This document shows, piece by piece, positions 11,269 through 22,800 of a stretch of 64,000 bases of DNA (positions are counted from its first letter, which is position 1; every line of letters starts with the position of its first letter). A program made the position numbers and the translations under genes. The notes beneath the pieces were generated by a model. It was not told the origin of the DNA, did no database searches, and saw only the letters and a list, made by a program, of their open reading frames with translations. Location of the stretch: contig OZ037888.1 in NCBI GenBank assembly GCA_964035575.1, forward strand, positions 124,001 through 188,000, in the 5' to 3' direction. The DNA is from Rhynchopus sp. YZ270_cl-10 (lineage: Eukaryota > Euglenozoa > Diplonemea > Diplonemida > Diplonemidae).

Positions 11269-12900
11269 ACCCCCCCCCCAGCAGCCCAACCTCCTCATAT
11301 CGAGCAAGAATAAGGGATCGGCGATCATAAAAAAGTAGCGTACCGTGGCTGCGCCTGTGGCGCAGCCAAAATTTATGAGCAGTAGCCCTACCATGCCACA
11401 GTTTGGCTGTGAAAATGTTCGATTTTATATCACAGCTGTGAGGAGTATATTAACGCGTTTATTGGCGAAGAGCGACGCCTCAGTTACCTCTCCCTGGCGG
11501 ATCTTTGTGCCGCAAACACTGGCTATGGAAGTCAGAAAAAGTCGTTCAAAGAGCTGGTGGGTTTAGACCTGGGGCTGGGTAGAATTTTGGGGTCGCTGAC
11601 ATTTTTTTGTGACTTTTCATCATTATTTTTGTGTGGGTGGGAAAAACCGGAAAAAACCGGAAAAACCGGGATTTGGCGAAAAATAAAAAAGCTAACTTAT
11701 CCGCTGGCCTGCTGAGTCTAACAAAAAAAAAAATCCAAATGTTTCAAATAGAGAGCACGGAAGGGCATATTTTCACTAAACGAACGGAACGTGGTAGAAT
11801 TTGCTTCAGTTGTGTGTTGTTGTGTTCCCAATCGTATTTTTTATAGCAGCGTTCGTTGCCTCAACGTTGCCCTTACGGATTCAAATATCGGCAAAAAAAA
11901 TTGCTCGAGAGACTCATTACTCTTGCTTGTTGTTCAAAAGACTAAACGGGGCGGAAAAATAAAGATTGTTTGTTGTTCGCTTCCACAACCGTCCACCTTC
12001 CGCGGGTGAGTTGCGAGCTTAACAGGAACACGCTAATCAGTGCAGTGGAAAATGGCTACTGCTAACAGACACGGCGTGTGTAGTGGCTGTGAGGCACAAC
12101 ACACATGATGTATGCTACGTATCCACGGTGTTCCGGTCCTAGGTTGGAAGTAGGGTTTCGAAGTCAAGCAAACGAGAGAAAAGTTGATGAAAGGGGAGAA
12201 AAAACGGGGGATAATTGTTTTATCCCCCACTCCCCCTTTAGGGATACATGCACAGCACAAAAATATCAAATTGTGCAGTTCACCTTCGTGTCACCAACAC
12301 ATGTGTCAAAGGGATGGAAAAGGGCACTTTCATAGTGGGGGATAAGTCAACGAAAGTGCAAGGGGGGAAAAAACATGAGATCATGGTACCGCTGAGTTGC
12401 ATCTTTAGTGCAGCAGCAGTACACATGACGAAGATATGCTCCATTATTTGTATTATTCTTCGGGCTGCAGAGTTAAGGCTGAACCAAGACGCTCTCTTAA
12501 ATAAGAGGGAATGGGGCATATTTTCCAGTGAAAAATTGAGTGAAAACAACAAAAGGGGCGGAAGGGTATGCAAGGGGTTTAAAATACAAAAAGTGTGAAA
12601 ACAACAAAGGGAAAATAAGAAGACTTTTTATTTAATCTCCATTTTATGGGCAAAAAGAATGCTTTGCAAAGATGAAAGCCTGTGCTGACTCCACACAACA
12701 CATCTTCTAAAAAGGTGGATTCTTGTATTTGAGGGCGTTGTTTTGGCTCTAATTGCCCGAAATTGTGTTTTTCGAACCGAATGACCCCCTCCTCTGAGTT
12801 CACCATATTTTTGCTCGATGTATTTAGTGGAGTAGAACCCCCCTAAACGGCTATTTAAACCCAAAAACACACATTTGAAATAAATAGTGTAAAAAAAAAG
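11269..12900. other. Gene-free region between element cluster and second M28 block
   Basis: GTAGCGTACCGTG, a 13-mer seen three times in the window, stands at 11335-11347. A coding-like fragment lies at 11437-11578. AAAACCGG iterations occur at 11640-11672. The remainder shows nothing recognisable. Confidence 0.5.
11437..11578 (+). pseudogene. Isolated exon-like fragment, plus strand
   Basis: The reading CEEYINAFIGEERRLSYLSL and then ADLCAANTGYGSQKKSFKEL is clearly protein-like. It is bounded on the left by TATATCACAG, an acceptor-like sequence, and on the right by GTAGAA, a possible donor. I do not recognise the family. It could be an exon stranded by transposition or part of an element. It is one of only a few coding-like plus-strand stretches in the window. 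Confidence 0.35.
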
Positions 12901-15011
12901 GTTACCTTTCTCCCGCTTTGATACCATAATCACAACTAGCTCTCAGTGAGAGGGAGGGAGGGTTGGGGGGTGGGGGTGGGGTGGGAGCGGAAGGCGTGAT
13001 ATTCGGACCAACACGAACACACATTAAGTTTCATATTATACTTTACAACGAGAAAGTACAAAAAAGGAGAAACAAAAAAAAATCTGACGCTTGTCCATGA
13101 AAAATAGCTTTTTCGCAATTGATGCAGACACCCTCCGACTGACTCACATACGATGCCAGCCATCCGGATGAAAGCATTAGTACCCTGCGGCCTACAACAG
13201 ATGAATGAGCCTTTCAAGGGCACGAATAAAAGAAAACTTGTAAGATGCATGTGTCTCTTGTGCACACGATCACATCTTCACAAAACAGATGGAACGGTCG
13301 CTATCCATACACACATGAGATAGGCACGAGGTTGTGCCTGGAGGTGTGCAGATATATAGATAACACACAACCTACGGCAGGGTAGGCTACAACGGTGTAT
13401 CTTTCTTTTCAAACATAACATACTTTTTTTAAATCCGGGTCATATCACTCCCTGTTGTCCAAAACGAAAAAAAAAGCACTCGAACTTTGCACAAAAAAAT
13501 ACACATCGCTTTACAAATCCCCATTAACTTTTCGTTGTGTAGACACCCCTCCTGCCTTCCACCACAACTTCTCTCTCTCTCTCTCTTCCCTTCCCGATCA
13601 CATCTCCGGCACTGAGTGAGGAGGGGAGTAGTAAGCACCTGCGTAGTCCATGAGCTGCCCGGTGATGACACGCGCGATGTCACGCATCTGCTCGTAGTTG
13701 GCGTTGTCGCACACGTCTGTGGTCTTGTGGTATCCGAAGTAGTCCGTGTCGTCCTGCTCAATGTGGAGGATGGCAGGGATGCCCGCTGTCTGGAAGGGCA
13801 CGTGGTCCGACCCAAAGGAGTTGTTGCGGTGCTCGATCGTCATACGCGAGCCAAGCGCCTTCTGCGCCTTCAGGAAGTTCAAATTTTCCTCTGCGTTCTT
13901 CATCAACGCCTTGACGGCCGGGTCTGTGGACCCCTCAATGATCACACCAAAGTACTTCGAGCTGTACGCAGTCATGTCCATAATCAGCGCAGCTTCAATC
14001 TTGTTGCCCGCCTCCTTCGCAGCAGCGACGTAGTGCGTAGACCCGTACAGCCCCTGCTCCTCTCCGCTGAAGAGAACGAAGTGAACGGTTTTGCGGAAAC
14101 GGAAGTTGCGCAGTGCGATCGCGGCACGGATGACACTGGTGGTGCCACTGCCGTTGTCAATTGCGCCGGGTGCGAACTCCTCGGAGTTGCCGCCGTTGGA
14201 GGAGCTGATGGAGTCGAAGTGGGCACCCATGACGACGACCTGGTCGGGCTCCTCAGTCCCCTTGCGCACACAGATCAAATTCCGCGAGGTCTGCTTCTTG
14301 AACAGCTTTGTCACATTGAAATCCTGGTAGATAACATTGTCACACCCGGCGATCACCATCAGCTCGCCGCCGGCCCAGTCCGCGAAGACGAGGTTCAACT
14401 CGCTAAAGGAGTAGCGGGTGGAGAAGGTCACCTCCTTGCTGTCGACGATGGTGGGCTCGGCACCGCTGACCTCGCGCAGCATTTTCTCCAGATTGTCCTC
14501 GGTGATGAGGCTCAGGGCGTCGACCTTGTCCGCATCGGCCACGCCGACTGTGGTGGGGACACGCTCAGCACCCTTGAGGGGGACGTCCTCCTGGGGGCGG
14601 AGCAGCATCGACCCACAGGAGTGTGCCTTGCGCACCTCAATCTCGTCCGTCGCAAGCACGAAGAACTCCGTCGTTCCGGGGACACGGACCAGGTCCTCAC
14701 CATAGGCAGCCTGGAGCTCGGGCAGGTCGTGCGCATGGCCACGCACAACGTACTTCGCGTAGTCCGCACGCACCGGGACCTGCTCCCACCCAACAGGCAC
14801 TGTGGTCAGCGGCTCGTAGAAGGCAACAAGCGACACATTGCGGTGCGGGACAGCCACCCCGGGTGTGCTGCTGGGTGCCAAGTAGATGTAGGTGTCGCCC
14901 TGCGGGATGATGCTTGCAGAGACACAGCTCACAAGCAGTGCTGCCACAACCGCACGCATCTTGTTGATTCTTTGTGTGTATGTTATTCCCTTTATGATAG
15001 TAAGGAGGATA
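12901..15011. repeat. Segmental duplication 1, copy 2 (M28 block)
   Basis: Same orientation as 4283-6408. At its upstream edge a 20-base sequence (15012-15031) matches 6873-6892 beyond copy 1, so copy 1 has about 464 extra bases at that junction. Confidence 0.9.
13598..14959 (-). CDS. Secreted M28-family aminopeptidase, copy 2
   Basis: Paralog of the 4994-6355 gene, also 453 residues and intronless, with the same signal peptide and the full M28 motif set (HFDS, IDNGSG, GEEQG, MDMTAY, YHKTTD), so it should be active. The start was placed at the same ATG. Differences cluster: residues about 140-222 differ often (for example LITEDNLEKMLREVSG against LITEDGVENILRKLSG in copy 1), as do about 270-290, while the N-terminal 139 residues and most of the C-terminal half are nearly identical at DNA level. 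The C terminus reads SPPHSVPEM instead of PSSVPEM, from a short indel. This patchwork suggests conversion from a third paralog or selection on the patch. The 3' flank with a family A motif is duplicated too. Confidence 0.92.
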   Translation of the reverse strand: MRAVVAALLVSCVSASIIPQGDTYIYLAPSSTPGVAVPHRNVSLVAFYEPLTTVPVGWEQVPVRADYAKYVVRGHAHDLPELQAAYGEDLVRVPGTTEFFVLATDEIEVRKAHSCGSMLLRPQEDVPLKGAERVPTTVGVADADKVDALSLITEDNLEKMLREVSGAEPTIVDSKEVTFSTRYSFSELNLVFADWAGGELMVIAGCDNVIYQDFNVTKLFKKQTSRNLICVRKGTEEPDQVVVMGAHFDSISSSNGGNSEEFAPGAIDNGSGTTSVIRAAIALRNFRFRKTVHFVLFSGEEQGLYGSTHYVAAAKEAGNKIEAALIMDMTAYSSKYFGVIIEGSTDPAVKALMKNAEENLNFLKAQKALGSRMTIEHRNNSFGSDHVPFQTAGIPAILHIEQDDTDYFGYHKTTDVCDNANYEQMRDIARVITGQLMDYAGAYYSPPHSVPEM

Positions 15012-15566
15012 GTAAAATGTGTGCAATGTCCGTACATAGGTAATAAAAGAGGTGTTCAGGACATGTTGAAATTACTCAGTGACATATTGTTGCAAGTGTT
15101 GGTAGGGAAGAGGTCGTGTTGTTGTCCGTTCAAGAGAAAGAGAAGCTTGGGAGAAGAATGTGTCCAGGACACATCTTCATATAAAGGGGATAAGTAGAAA
15201 GCAGAAAACACATAAAAACACAAACAAACTAACACACACACAGCTCGGGATGCACACATGTGCATTTCACTGTAAGATGCACTCGGAGGGGAAAAGAGAG
15301 AAGAAAGGAAACAGAAGAGTCATAAAACGTTTGGAGTGGTACCCACATGCCGGGGGAGAGGCAAGGGTCCTTGCCATGGACCTGTTTTGCAGCAGACACG
15401 TGCAGAACACAAGGAACCAAAGGCAGGTCAGCCAGCTGCAGTGCTGTGCTGAGGGGTGAGAATGAAAAAACAAAGGTATTGAACATGTTTGCACAACACA
15501 CAATTATGTGCAGGTGTGCAGGTGTACTCGTGTGGTGGTGTGCTGCTGCACACTCAACACTCAAAC

Positions 15567-16535
15567 TCAGACAATCGGGTGGGACGGGGAGTTCTTGAGG
15601 AGGCACTGGTTGGTGCCACGGGCAAGGCGGATGTATCCAGACTCTCCCCAGCCAGATGCCCAGGAGTTCTTCACAATCCAGTAGTCGGGGGTCACTCCGA
15701 CGGCGAGGACTCCGTGGTCAAGCTGGCGGGACTCGCAGTTGTCCATCACTCCACCCTGGTACGTCTGCCACGAGGTCGCGTCAACGGCGATCGAGATCGG
15801 TCCGTTCGAGATCAGCCAGGTTGCCATCTCGTCCTCGTCGTGGGCAAGGTCCTTGTAGCTGGTGATCGTGGAGCCGACCTTCATCGACGACTCGTACTTG
15901 CAGCTTCCGGTGATGCCACCTCCGCTTGTGTACGGGTAGGCCTCCTCAGTCACGATGTCTCCGTTGTGGTTGTCGAGAAGCCACTGGAACGCGTTGTCCA
16001 TCAGACCGCCGTTGCACCCTGCGTCCACCTTGTCGCACGACACAAGCTCCTGCTCGGACACCGAGGTCAGGGTGTTGTCCTTCGACCACTGTCCCTCAAT
16101 TCCTCCAGTCGAGGAAAACGCCCAGCACGATCCGCACTGTGCCTGGTTCTTCACGTGGGTCACACGGTTCTGGGTCCTCCAGTCCATGGAGTCGGCCTTC
16201 ACCTTCAGGATCTGGGACTCGGTGTACTGCTTCTTCGGGGACTCCTTGGCGGGCACGCTCAGGGTGTGGTACGCCTTGAACTCCTCCTCAGTCAGGTCCG
16301 TGAACTGGTTCATTCCGTGGCGGACTCCGGTCTTGGATCCTGCCTCACGCTCAGCAGCTTTCAGCATGTTCTTCTTGAAGACGGCACGGCGGGCCCACTC
16401 GTCCTCTCCGCTGTACTGCTTCCCGTAGGTCTGCTTGAAGTTCGCCCACAGCAGGCCTTCGTTCATCTCCACGTACGACGCGGGCAGGGCAGTCGAGGCT
16501 GCCGCCATTGCGAGGACAGACAGAGCGGTCTTCAT
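15567..16535 (-). CDS. Cathepsin L-like cysteine protease (C1A), copy 1
   Basis: A papain-family endopeptidase of 322 residues, probably lysosomal or secreted. The signal peptide is MKTALSVLAMAAASTALPAS. An I29 inhibitor propeptide follows (about 25-90: WANFKQTYGKQYSGEDEW, NQFTDLTEEEFKAY). The mature enzyme starts near MDWRTQNRVTHVKNQ and has the oxyanion glutamine and catalytic cysteine in QAQCGSCWAFS, the CNGGLMDNAF motif, catalytic histidine in LDHGVLAVG and asparagine in KNSWASGWGESGY. The start is the ATG 25 bases after a CCACCTCCAG acceptor; the open frame upstream is leader. The protein appears identical to the copy at 53776-54744. The tyrosinase gene lies upstream on the same strand. 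Confidence 0.95.
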   Translation of the reverse strand: MKTALSVLAMAAASTALPASYVEMNEGLLWANFKQTYGKQYSGEDEWARRAVFKKNMLKAAEREAGSKTGVRHGMNQFTDLTEEEFKAYHTLSVPAKESPKKQYTESQILKVKADSMDWRTQNRVTHVKNQAQCGSCWAFSSTGGIEGQWSKDNTLTSVSEQELVSCDKVDAGCNGGLMDNAFQWLLDNHNGDIVTEEAYPYTSGGGITGSCKYESSMKVGSTITSYKDLAHDEDEMATWLISNGPISIAVDATSWQTYQGGVMDNCESRQLDHGVLAVGVTPDYWIVKNSWASGWGESGYIRLARGTNQCLLKNSPSHPIV

Positions 16536-16560
16536 CGTTGCTTTGTGTTTTGTGTTGTGG

Positions 16561-16562
16561 CT
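16561..16562 (-). promoter_or_regulatory. Putative trans-splice acceptor, cathepsin copy 1
   Basis: A pyrimidine-rich tract ends in CCACCTCCAG 25 bases upstream of the ATG on the coding strand. Confidence 0.5.
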
Positions 16563-17081
16563 GGAGGTGGATGTTGAGAGGATGAGGGTGAGAATACGAT
16601 AGGAGGGGAGGGTGGTGAGTGAGGTTGGAATGTGGGAAAGGCAGGTGTTGGTGGGTTCGGGTTTTGAGACAGCCAAGAGAAAAAAGTCAAAAGGCTCTGG
16701 ATCACCATCATCAACGACAGGGTGTCGTGTTTGTCAGGGAAACACAGAAATACATCAACAAAAATGAACACACACATGAACACTCCATCCCTCGCCCATC
16801 CCAGTCCCTTCCTCCTGCTTTGGTGAGAAGACGCTCTGTGCCTCGGTGGACACCTGCATCTGTCTTTCGAGGAAGAAGGAAAACGGGGGGCGTGGTGGGA
16901 TGGGTTGTGTCCATGCAAAATCAACACACGCAACAATGTTGTGGAAAACAAAATCATCAAAGTCGCTGAACCGTAAAAAACACAAGGTTGAAGGTTGCAA
17001 CGACGCCACTAGCCTGACAAAGGCCAAACGATGCTAACAGGATGGATGGACGCAAATGCGTCTTTGAAAAGAACAAAAGTG

Positions 17082-17125
17082 AAGTTGGTAGTGCAAACGC
17101 ATCTGGGAGAGGCAGGCACTCACAC
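17082..17125 (-). repeat. Family C-like motif between cathepsin and tyrosinase
   Basis: GAAGTTGGTAGTGCAAACGC followed by GAGGCAGGCACTCAC resembles the C core. It is duplicated with the block at about 55280-55325. Confidence 0.5.
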
Positions 17126-17702
17126 TTCGCTGGAAAACAATGCTATAAATCATCAAAAAGAATACATGACCGAGTCCACGTGTGGAGGGATGTCGTGTGA
17201 CGTCTGCCGCTGGTATCAAAAACACCACACAGCGTGTGGCTTCTCGTTCTCACAGACAGACAACACTCGACAAGACGACCCTGTGCGAGGACATGCTGTT
17301 GGTGGGAGGACGCTCTGTGCCTCGGTGGACACCTGCGTCTGTTCTCCCAGGAAAGGCGTGTGCAAGTGCAGCTGCATTGCATTGCTTTGCAAGAAACGCC
17401 TTCCCGCACAACAACAGCACTTCCCAACCATTTCGAGTGGGTCGTGCCGGACAGGTGGGTGGGAGGGAGGGAGGGGGTGGAGGGGAAATGCAACCACACA
17501 CACCAAGCGGGATGTCTGGTGTATTCATTGCAGATAAAGGAAACAAAGTAAAGGAAACTATAAAGTGGAAGCTATGAAAAATATAAAATACAAAAAGAAG
17601 TTTAAGTGGACAAACAAGAAGCTGGGTAGAGAAAAGGGAAAAGGAAAGGCACACATGCACCCATCATCATTCTCAATCTCAGTCCCATCCCCGTCCTCAT
17701 CC

Positions 17703-19241
17703 TCACGTGCTCATACACGTGGCGGAGCAGCCGTCCCCCTCAACAGTGTTCCCATCGTCACACTGCTCACCGTCGTCAACGCTGCCGTCACCACAGCACG
17801 TGACAGGGGTGAGTGCGGCCGACGCCTCCTCCAGCCACGTCCAGCCCCCCACAGGTGCCGTCGCGTACTCGGCCACCACAAAGCGTGCCTGCCCGTCGAC
17901 CCCGTAGGTGTAGCTGTTCGCACTGCCCCCAGGCATGTCCTGGATGTTGTGCAGGCTGCGGGCGCTGATGCTTCCAGCGAGGTACTCGCTCGTCGTGCCC
18001 GTGGCATCGTGCGCAAAGGGCAGGATGGCGTCGAGCGCCACGTCCGCCACATCCCCGTCCTCGTACCTCGCCTCGTAGTGTGTTGCCGTCAGGCTCCCTG
18101 CAGCAACGGCGCTGTAGCCGTGGTAGTCCTGCCACAGGGCGTACGTTCTGTCGATGTTTGCGTGGTGCAGGAAGAACAGCGGGTCTGCAGGGCTGTAGTC
18201 TGTCGTCATCGTCTCCCCAACGTACGTGTGCACAGACCGGTGTGCTCCTGACTCGTACCCTGTGCTGAAGGACGTGTAGTCTGCGTGCACAACCTGCATC
18301 CCCACGTTCGCCGCCCCGTACGGACCACCACCAAAGATCTGGCTGTAGCGCTTCAGGCAAGGGTTCCCCGGCTGCGACGTGGTCCACCCTGCAGACACAC
18401 CCTTGTCCACACAGGACGTTGCGCTGTCCGTCGTCCCAGTCGGGTTTGTCGGCCCAAACGTCTTCGTCTTCCACACACACGTCTGCAGGGGGATGTCCGC
18501 CTCCCAGTCCCAGTACGGCAGCGTCACACACTCGAACCCAGGCAGCGACCGCAGGGCGTTCTCGTACCCAAGCACAAACCACCTGTGCCACGGCAGGAAC
18601 GCAGACGTCGAGTGCGCAATCCCCGTGTTCGTCACGTGCGACTGCTCAAACTCGTCGTACACAGCACGCTTCTGCGTCTTCAGTGCCGCCACAGCCGCAA
18701 TGTAGTGCTCACGGTCCGCACACGACAGCTGCGACCACGCGTGGCGCACACGTGGTGGGCACACCGGCGCAGGCACAGGTTCCGATGTGGGCACTGCCGT
18801 GGGCACAGGTGTGGGCGGCAGCGTCCCTGTCGCAACACAGCTCCACGCAAACGTGAACCCGGCACGCGTTATGATGTGGTCCGACGTGAACTGCACCGCC
18901 ATCGCGTGCGCCCCGTTCTTCGCATCTGCAGGGGCACTCGTCCCAGACGTGTACGACACCTGGCTGTACTCACCCGCCCCGTTGTCCCCCCACACCGTCA
19001 CAAAGTCGTACCTCGACTCTGTGTCGAACGCCGAAAACCCAACCGTGAGCTCGTACCCCGCCCCACACGCCGGCACCTTCCAGCACAGGTCTTCGTTGTT
19101 CGAGTACTGCGACGACCCTGCTTTGTGTGTCTGCGACCCAGATGCGGGCAGCACCGTGCAGTCACCAGGGATGCTCAGCCCTGCCACCTCGCTGCAGCAC
19201 AGTGTGCAGGCCACTGCTGCCAGCGTCGCCGTGTGGCGCAT
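17703..19241 (-). CDS. Secreted CUB-tyrosinase with cysteine-rich tail, copy 1
   Basis: A type 3 copper oxidase of 512 residues, exported, that would oxidise phenols (o-diphenols to quinones). Order of parts: signal peptide MRHTATLAAVACTLCCSEVAG; a CUB-like domain at about 25-140 (CWKVPACGAGYELTVGFSAF, YDFVTVWGDN); a proline-rich linker (TPVPTAVPTSEPVPAP); the tyrosinase domain at about 160-460 with CuA histidines in HSTSAFLPWHRWF and CuB histidines in GAHRSVH and DPLFFLHHANIDR; and a C-terminal CGDGSVDDGEQCDDGNTVEG module of the Myxococcus disulfide-repeat type ending DGCSATC. There are no introns. The start is the ATG 22 bases after TTTCGCAG. It differs from copy 2 by only a few residues. 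The natural substrate cannot be told. Confidence 0.93.
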   Translation of the reverse strand: MRHTATLAAVACTLCCSEVAGLSIPGDCTVLPASGSQTHKAGSSQYSNNEDLCWKVPACGAGYELTVGFSAFDTESRYDFVTVWGDNGAGEYSQVSYTSGTSAPADAKNGAHAMAVQFTSDHIITRAGFTFAWSCVATGTLPPTPVPTAVPTSEPVPAPVCPPRVRHAWSQLSCADREHYIAAVAALKTQKRAVYDEFEQSHVTNTGIAHSTSAFLPWHRWFVLGYENALRSLPGFECVTLPYWDWEADIPLQTCVWKTKTFGPTNPTGTTDSATSCVDKGVSAGWTTSQPGNPCLKRYSQIFGGGPYGAANVGMQVVHADYTSFSTGYESGAHRSVHTYVGETMTTDYSPADPLFFLHHANIDRTYALWQDYHGYSAVAAGSLTATHYEARYEDGDVADVALDAILPFAHDATGTTSEYLAGSISARSLHNIQDMPGGSANSYTYGVDGQARFVVAEYATAPVGGWTWLEEASAALTPVTCCGDGSVDDGEQCDDGNTVEGDGCSATCMST

Positions 19242-19263
19242 CTTGCTGTTGTGTCTTTTGGTG

Positions 19264-19265
19264 CT
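19264..19265 (-). promoter_or_regulatory. Putative trans-splice acceptor, tyrosinase copy 1
   Basis: ATATATTTCGCAG lies 22 bases upstream of the ATG on the coding strand; the same site is conserved at 58422-58423. Confidence 0.5.
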
Positions 19266-19337
19266 GCGAAATATATCTGATTTTAACCTGCATTTCGTGT
19301 GTGGTGTCGACGTTACTGGGTTGCAACATTTCGAAAC

Positions 19338-19840
19338 AGGGGAAACTAGCTCCACTTATTAAATAGAGGAAACCTTTTTTTTTTCTTTTCATAAATTTGC
19401 TAGGGACGGGGTACAAGACAGGGTGGGGAAGAGGAGGGGGCAGACGGGATGGGAGGTTGGGGAAAGAAATATACTCTAAACAGGTTACTATATAAATCGG
19501 GGAATAACAAACAAATGTGTGAGGACATTCGTACAGCGGAGAGGGGAGGGAAACAAAGGAAAAGGTGGGTTTATCGAACTCCTAGACAGCGCTTCATAAA
19601 AAAGTGGGAAAATGAAAATACTAAAAAAAAACGAGGGGAAAGCTTGGTTACCACAAACTTTTAATAAAAATGACTACAATGGACTTCTGGTAATTGTAGG
19701 CTGCTCGCCGACACCCCTACACATCTCGTCGTATATTTTTTTGTTTGAAAAGACTTAATTCTATCCGCACACATTTGCAACTTAGCAACTTAAGATTTTG
19801 ATGACACGAATTTTGTGCCACCACTTCACACCGCGTCATC
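19338..19840. other. Gene-free spacer
   Basis: Nothing recognisable; A/T-rich spacer between the tyrosinase 5' end and the stop codon of the next upstream gene. Confidence 0.5.
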
Positions 19841-22800
19841 TCACGCGGCACTGCGCATGAGGGAGCTAACCCCTGATGCGCTGTTAGCGGGGTGTTGCGA
19901 ATGCCTGCGCCGCCCTCCTGTCTTTGGCGACAACGTGGCTGGTTGGTTGTGGTCCACATTCGCCATTTTCCGCGTCGCTGGGGCAGGACCGGATGCTGTA
20001 ACAGAACCTTGCGCTGCAATATGCGCTGCTGTTGGGCCTGTTGTTGTGTTTGGGTTGCTCCTCGCCTGCACACCTCCCTTCCGAGATGAAGGTGACGGCG
20101 GCTGCAACCCAGGAGAAAACGCACCCGCAGCCCCTGCCGGGCCGTGCAGATACCCTACACCACTCCCTGCTGCCATGCTGTTTGGATTGCACCCACTGAC
20201 ACCCACACGCTGTGCGGTGGGGGTGTGCCCTCTGCGGGTCGTGCGATGTGTGTCCTGCGTGCTGATGCTGTTAGGGTCGGACCCTGCGTGGTGTGTGGTG
20301 ATGTTTGCGAAGTGCCGGTCGCCTTCGATCCGCGCTGCACGTTCTGCTGCGAGGTGGTGTGCGTGGCCGACCTCGCTGACGTTGTTTGGGTTGCATCCGG
20401 CGGAGGGGTGTGCGTGGGTGGACAGACCGGCTCGGCCTTCGGGGCGTGCGTTTGCGTCGTGCCCGCCAGCACTGCCCGCAGCGTTGGGGTTGCATGAGAC
20501 AGTGGTGCGGTCAGGACCTACGGTGTAGCATTTCTGGCTCGGCATCGGTTCCTTGCCACCTGCCCGGTTGGGGTCGGCAACTGCAGCAGAGACGTCACTG
20601 TGGAGACGTGCCCGCCCAGAGAGCGTGTCCGCCGTCCCTGTCGTGCTGTCGTTCGGGTTGCACACAGCAGCAGCGGTGTCATGCCCGTAGTGGCCACGGC
20701 CCTTCGCCTGCGACACCTCCTCACCCACCATGCCCTCCCCCATCTGGCCTTCGTTGCGTTGCTTCAGTTGGAGTCTTCCTGAAAAGGGGTAAAATATCAA
20801 AAAATGGTATCACCGTCCAGGAAAGAGAGGGAGAATAAGAAGAATGCATACGTCCTGGGGCCACAAGAACCTGTTTGTTGCGGTTGTCGCTGAATTCGAC
20901 GGAGCGGAGCTCTCGGGAGTACATCATGAAGTCTGTGGGAGGGGGGAGGTTGTGCCGAAATGACGAAAAACGGAAAAAAATCTTTCGCACAGCATGGATG
21001 TGGAAGCCCTAACATACAGCTGGTCTGACGTTTTAGAAATACCGCCACACTTCCCAGAGCAAGCAAATAACAATAATACGTCACACACAATGCAATGCGA
21101 AGATCATGCTTGGACTGACCGTGAGGTGGGGACAAAAGAAAAGCTTCTAAGATGAACCCTCAGCCAGGGGATAATGAAACCCAGCGCATACCGTGTCCAC
21201 CCGCAGTCGCTGCCTCTGCCGCAGTGTTGGGGTCGGCATGCGACGCCTGCTGTGGCCTCGCAGGGTTGTGTCTCCTCTCAGACACAGCTGCCGTGTGTGT
21301 CGGCGGTGTCATCGCACGCTTGCGCCCTTTCGACTGCTCTGCCTCAAAGGGCCGCCGTCCAAGCACGTCGCTAGGCGACTCACCTATACCCCCGCCAAAG
21401 GGGAGGGAGGTGAACTGTGTGTGCGAGGGCTGGGACTGCTCCTGCACGATCTGCTGTCTTCTGAGTCTGAGTGAAAAGGGGAGATATTTGATCAATTCAT
21501 TTCAGGAGGGGGCGTAAGGTGATCACAGAGGAAGGGAAAAAAGAAGCAAAACAACGTGAGAGAGAAGGTAGAAGAGGGGTGGTGGGGTGGGGGTGGTGGG
21601 GGTGGCACACATACTGTCCACGTTCCATCCTGCGTGCAGCCTCATCGCTTATCTTTTTTGTGTTGCGCCTGCCCTCTGCGCGCATGCGCTCGCCGTGCGG
21701 GATGTGCCGTGGATCACGTCTCTTGCGTGGCGACTGTTTTGAGGGAAATAAATTAAAAAAACAATTTTGTTTACACAATCTTTAACAACCAACCCCGCAT
21801 ACCTCCGGAGGAACCTGCCCACTGAGACGCTTCCACTGAAGCTCAATTTTTGCCGCAACGATTGGGTCGCTGTCAAACCCGTAGTGTCGGATCAGGTCTC
21901 TGTGTTGATTTAGTTTATTGATGCACAACAATTTCCCAGGGAGGGGGTTTTTTTTTGATCACCTCTACACTTTTATACGATCATCATAATTTACCCCAAC
22001 ACCCTCACCCCTTACACACCTTACCGTCTCAGCGGACACGAGTAGCAGATCCTGCTCATGCAGGACTGTGGAGAGCGCCTCGACGAAGGCCTGCCACGCT
22101 GTGCTGTCCGTCACTGCCTTGACCTGCGGCGACTGCACCAGCTGCAGCGACTGTTCCGGCGACAGTGTTGGGGGGAGGTAGTTCACGGACTCGTAGTGTG
22201 GGAGGATGATCGGTGAGGGGGAGACGTGCCTCGGTGAGTGAAGCGTGCCGTGGTAGGCGCTGTCGTCTGGCGAGCCTGGGAGGGGGAAGCCACCGTGCAG
22301 GCGTCCTACACCCGCACCCCCCACACCCCCGCCACCGCCGTCCTCAGGCGACTCTATCAACCCTGCAGGTGGTGCCGTGAAGCTGACCCTCGCATGCGCA
22401 CCTACAGAGGAGACGCGCCGCTTGGTAGGTACCGTGCCGGCCTTCTTCTGCCCCTCGTTTGCTAAAGGCACGCTGCTCCCCTGCAGAGAGTCCCAGTCCA
22501 TCTCGATCACAAGAGTGTCGCCGTCGCATAGCTTCATCTCCCGTACACTCTTGCGTCCCTGCCCCTTGGTCGTCCACGTTTCGTTGGTCGTCGCATGTCG
22601 TACAACGTAGCCTTTGTAATGTGAGTTGCGTGCACTCACAACAGGTTCCGTCAGATTGCAGCGTTTGCAAAGCGACACCAGCTTTTCTCCAAACGAGACG
22701 GAGCAGTCGTAGGTGCGTTCCGACCCGCGCCGTTCCTTCGCGAGGAGGGTGAGGCTGACGGTGTCCTTCTTGCGGCGTGTCTTGCGGTCCGACTGCGGCG

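Larger units (their letters stand above)
15106..19337. repeat. Segmental duplication 2, copy 1 (cathepsin-tyrosinase block)
   Basis: It repeats at 53303-58496 in the same orientation and gene order. Coding parts are almost identical; flanks differ by small indels. Copy 2 has an additional 959-base element. Confidence 0.93.
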
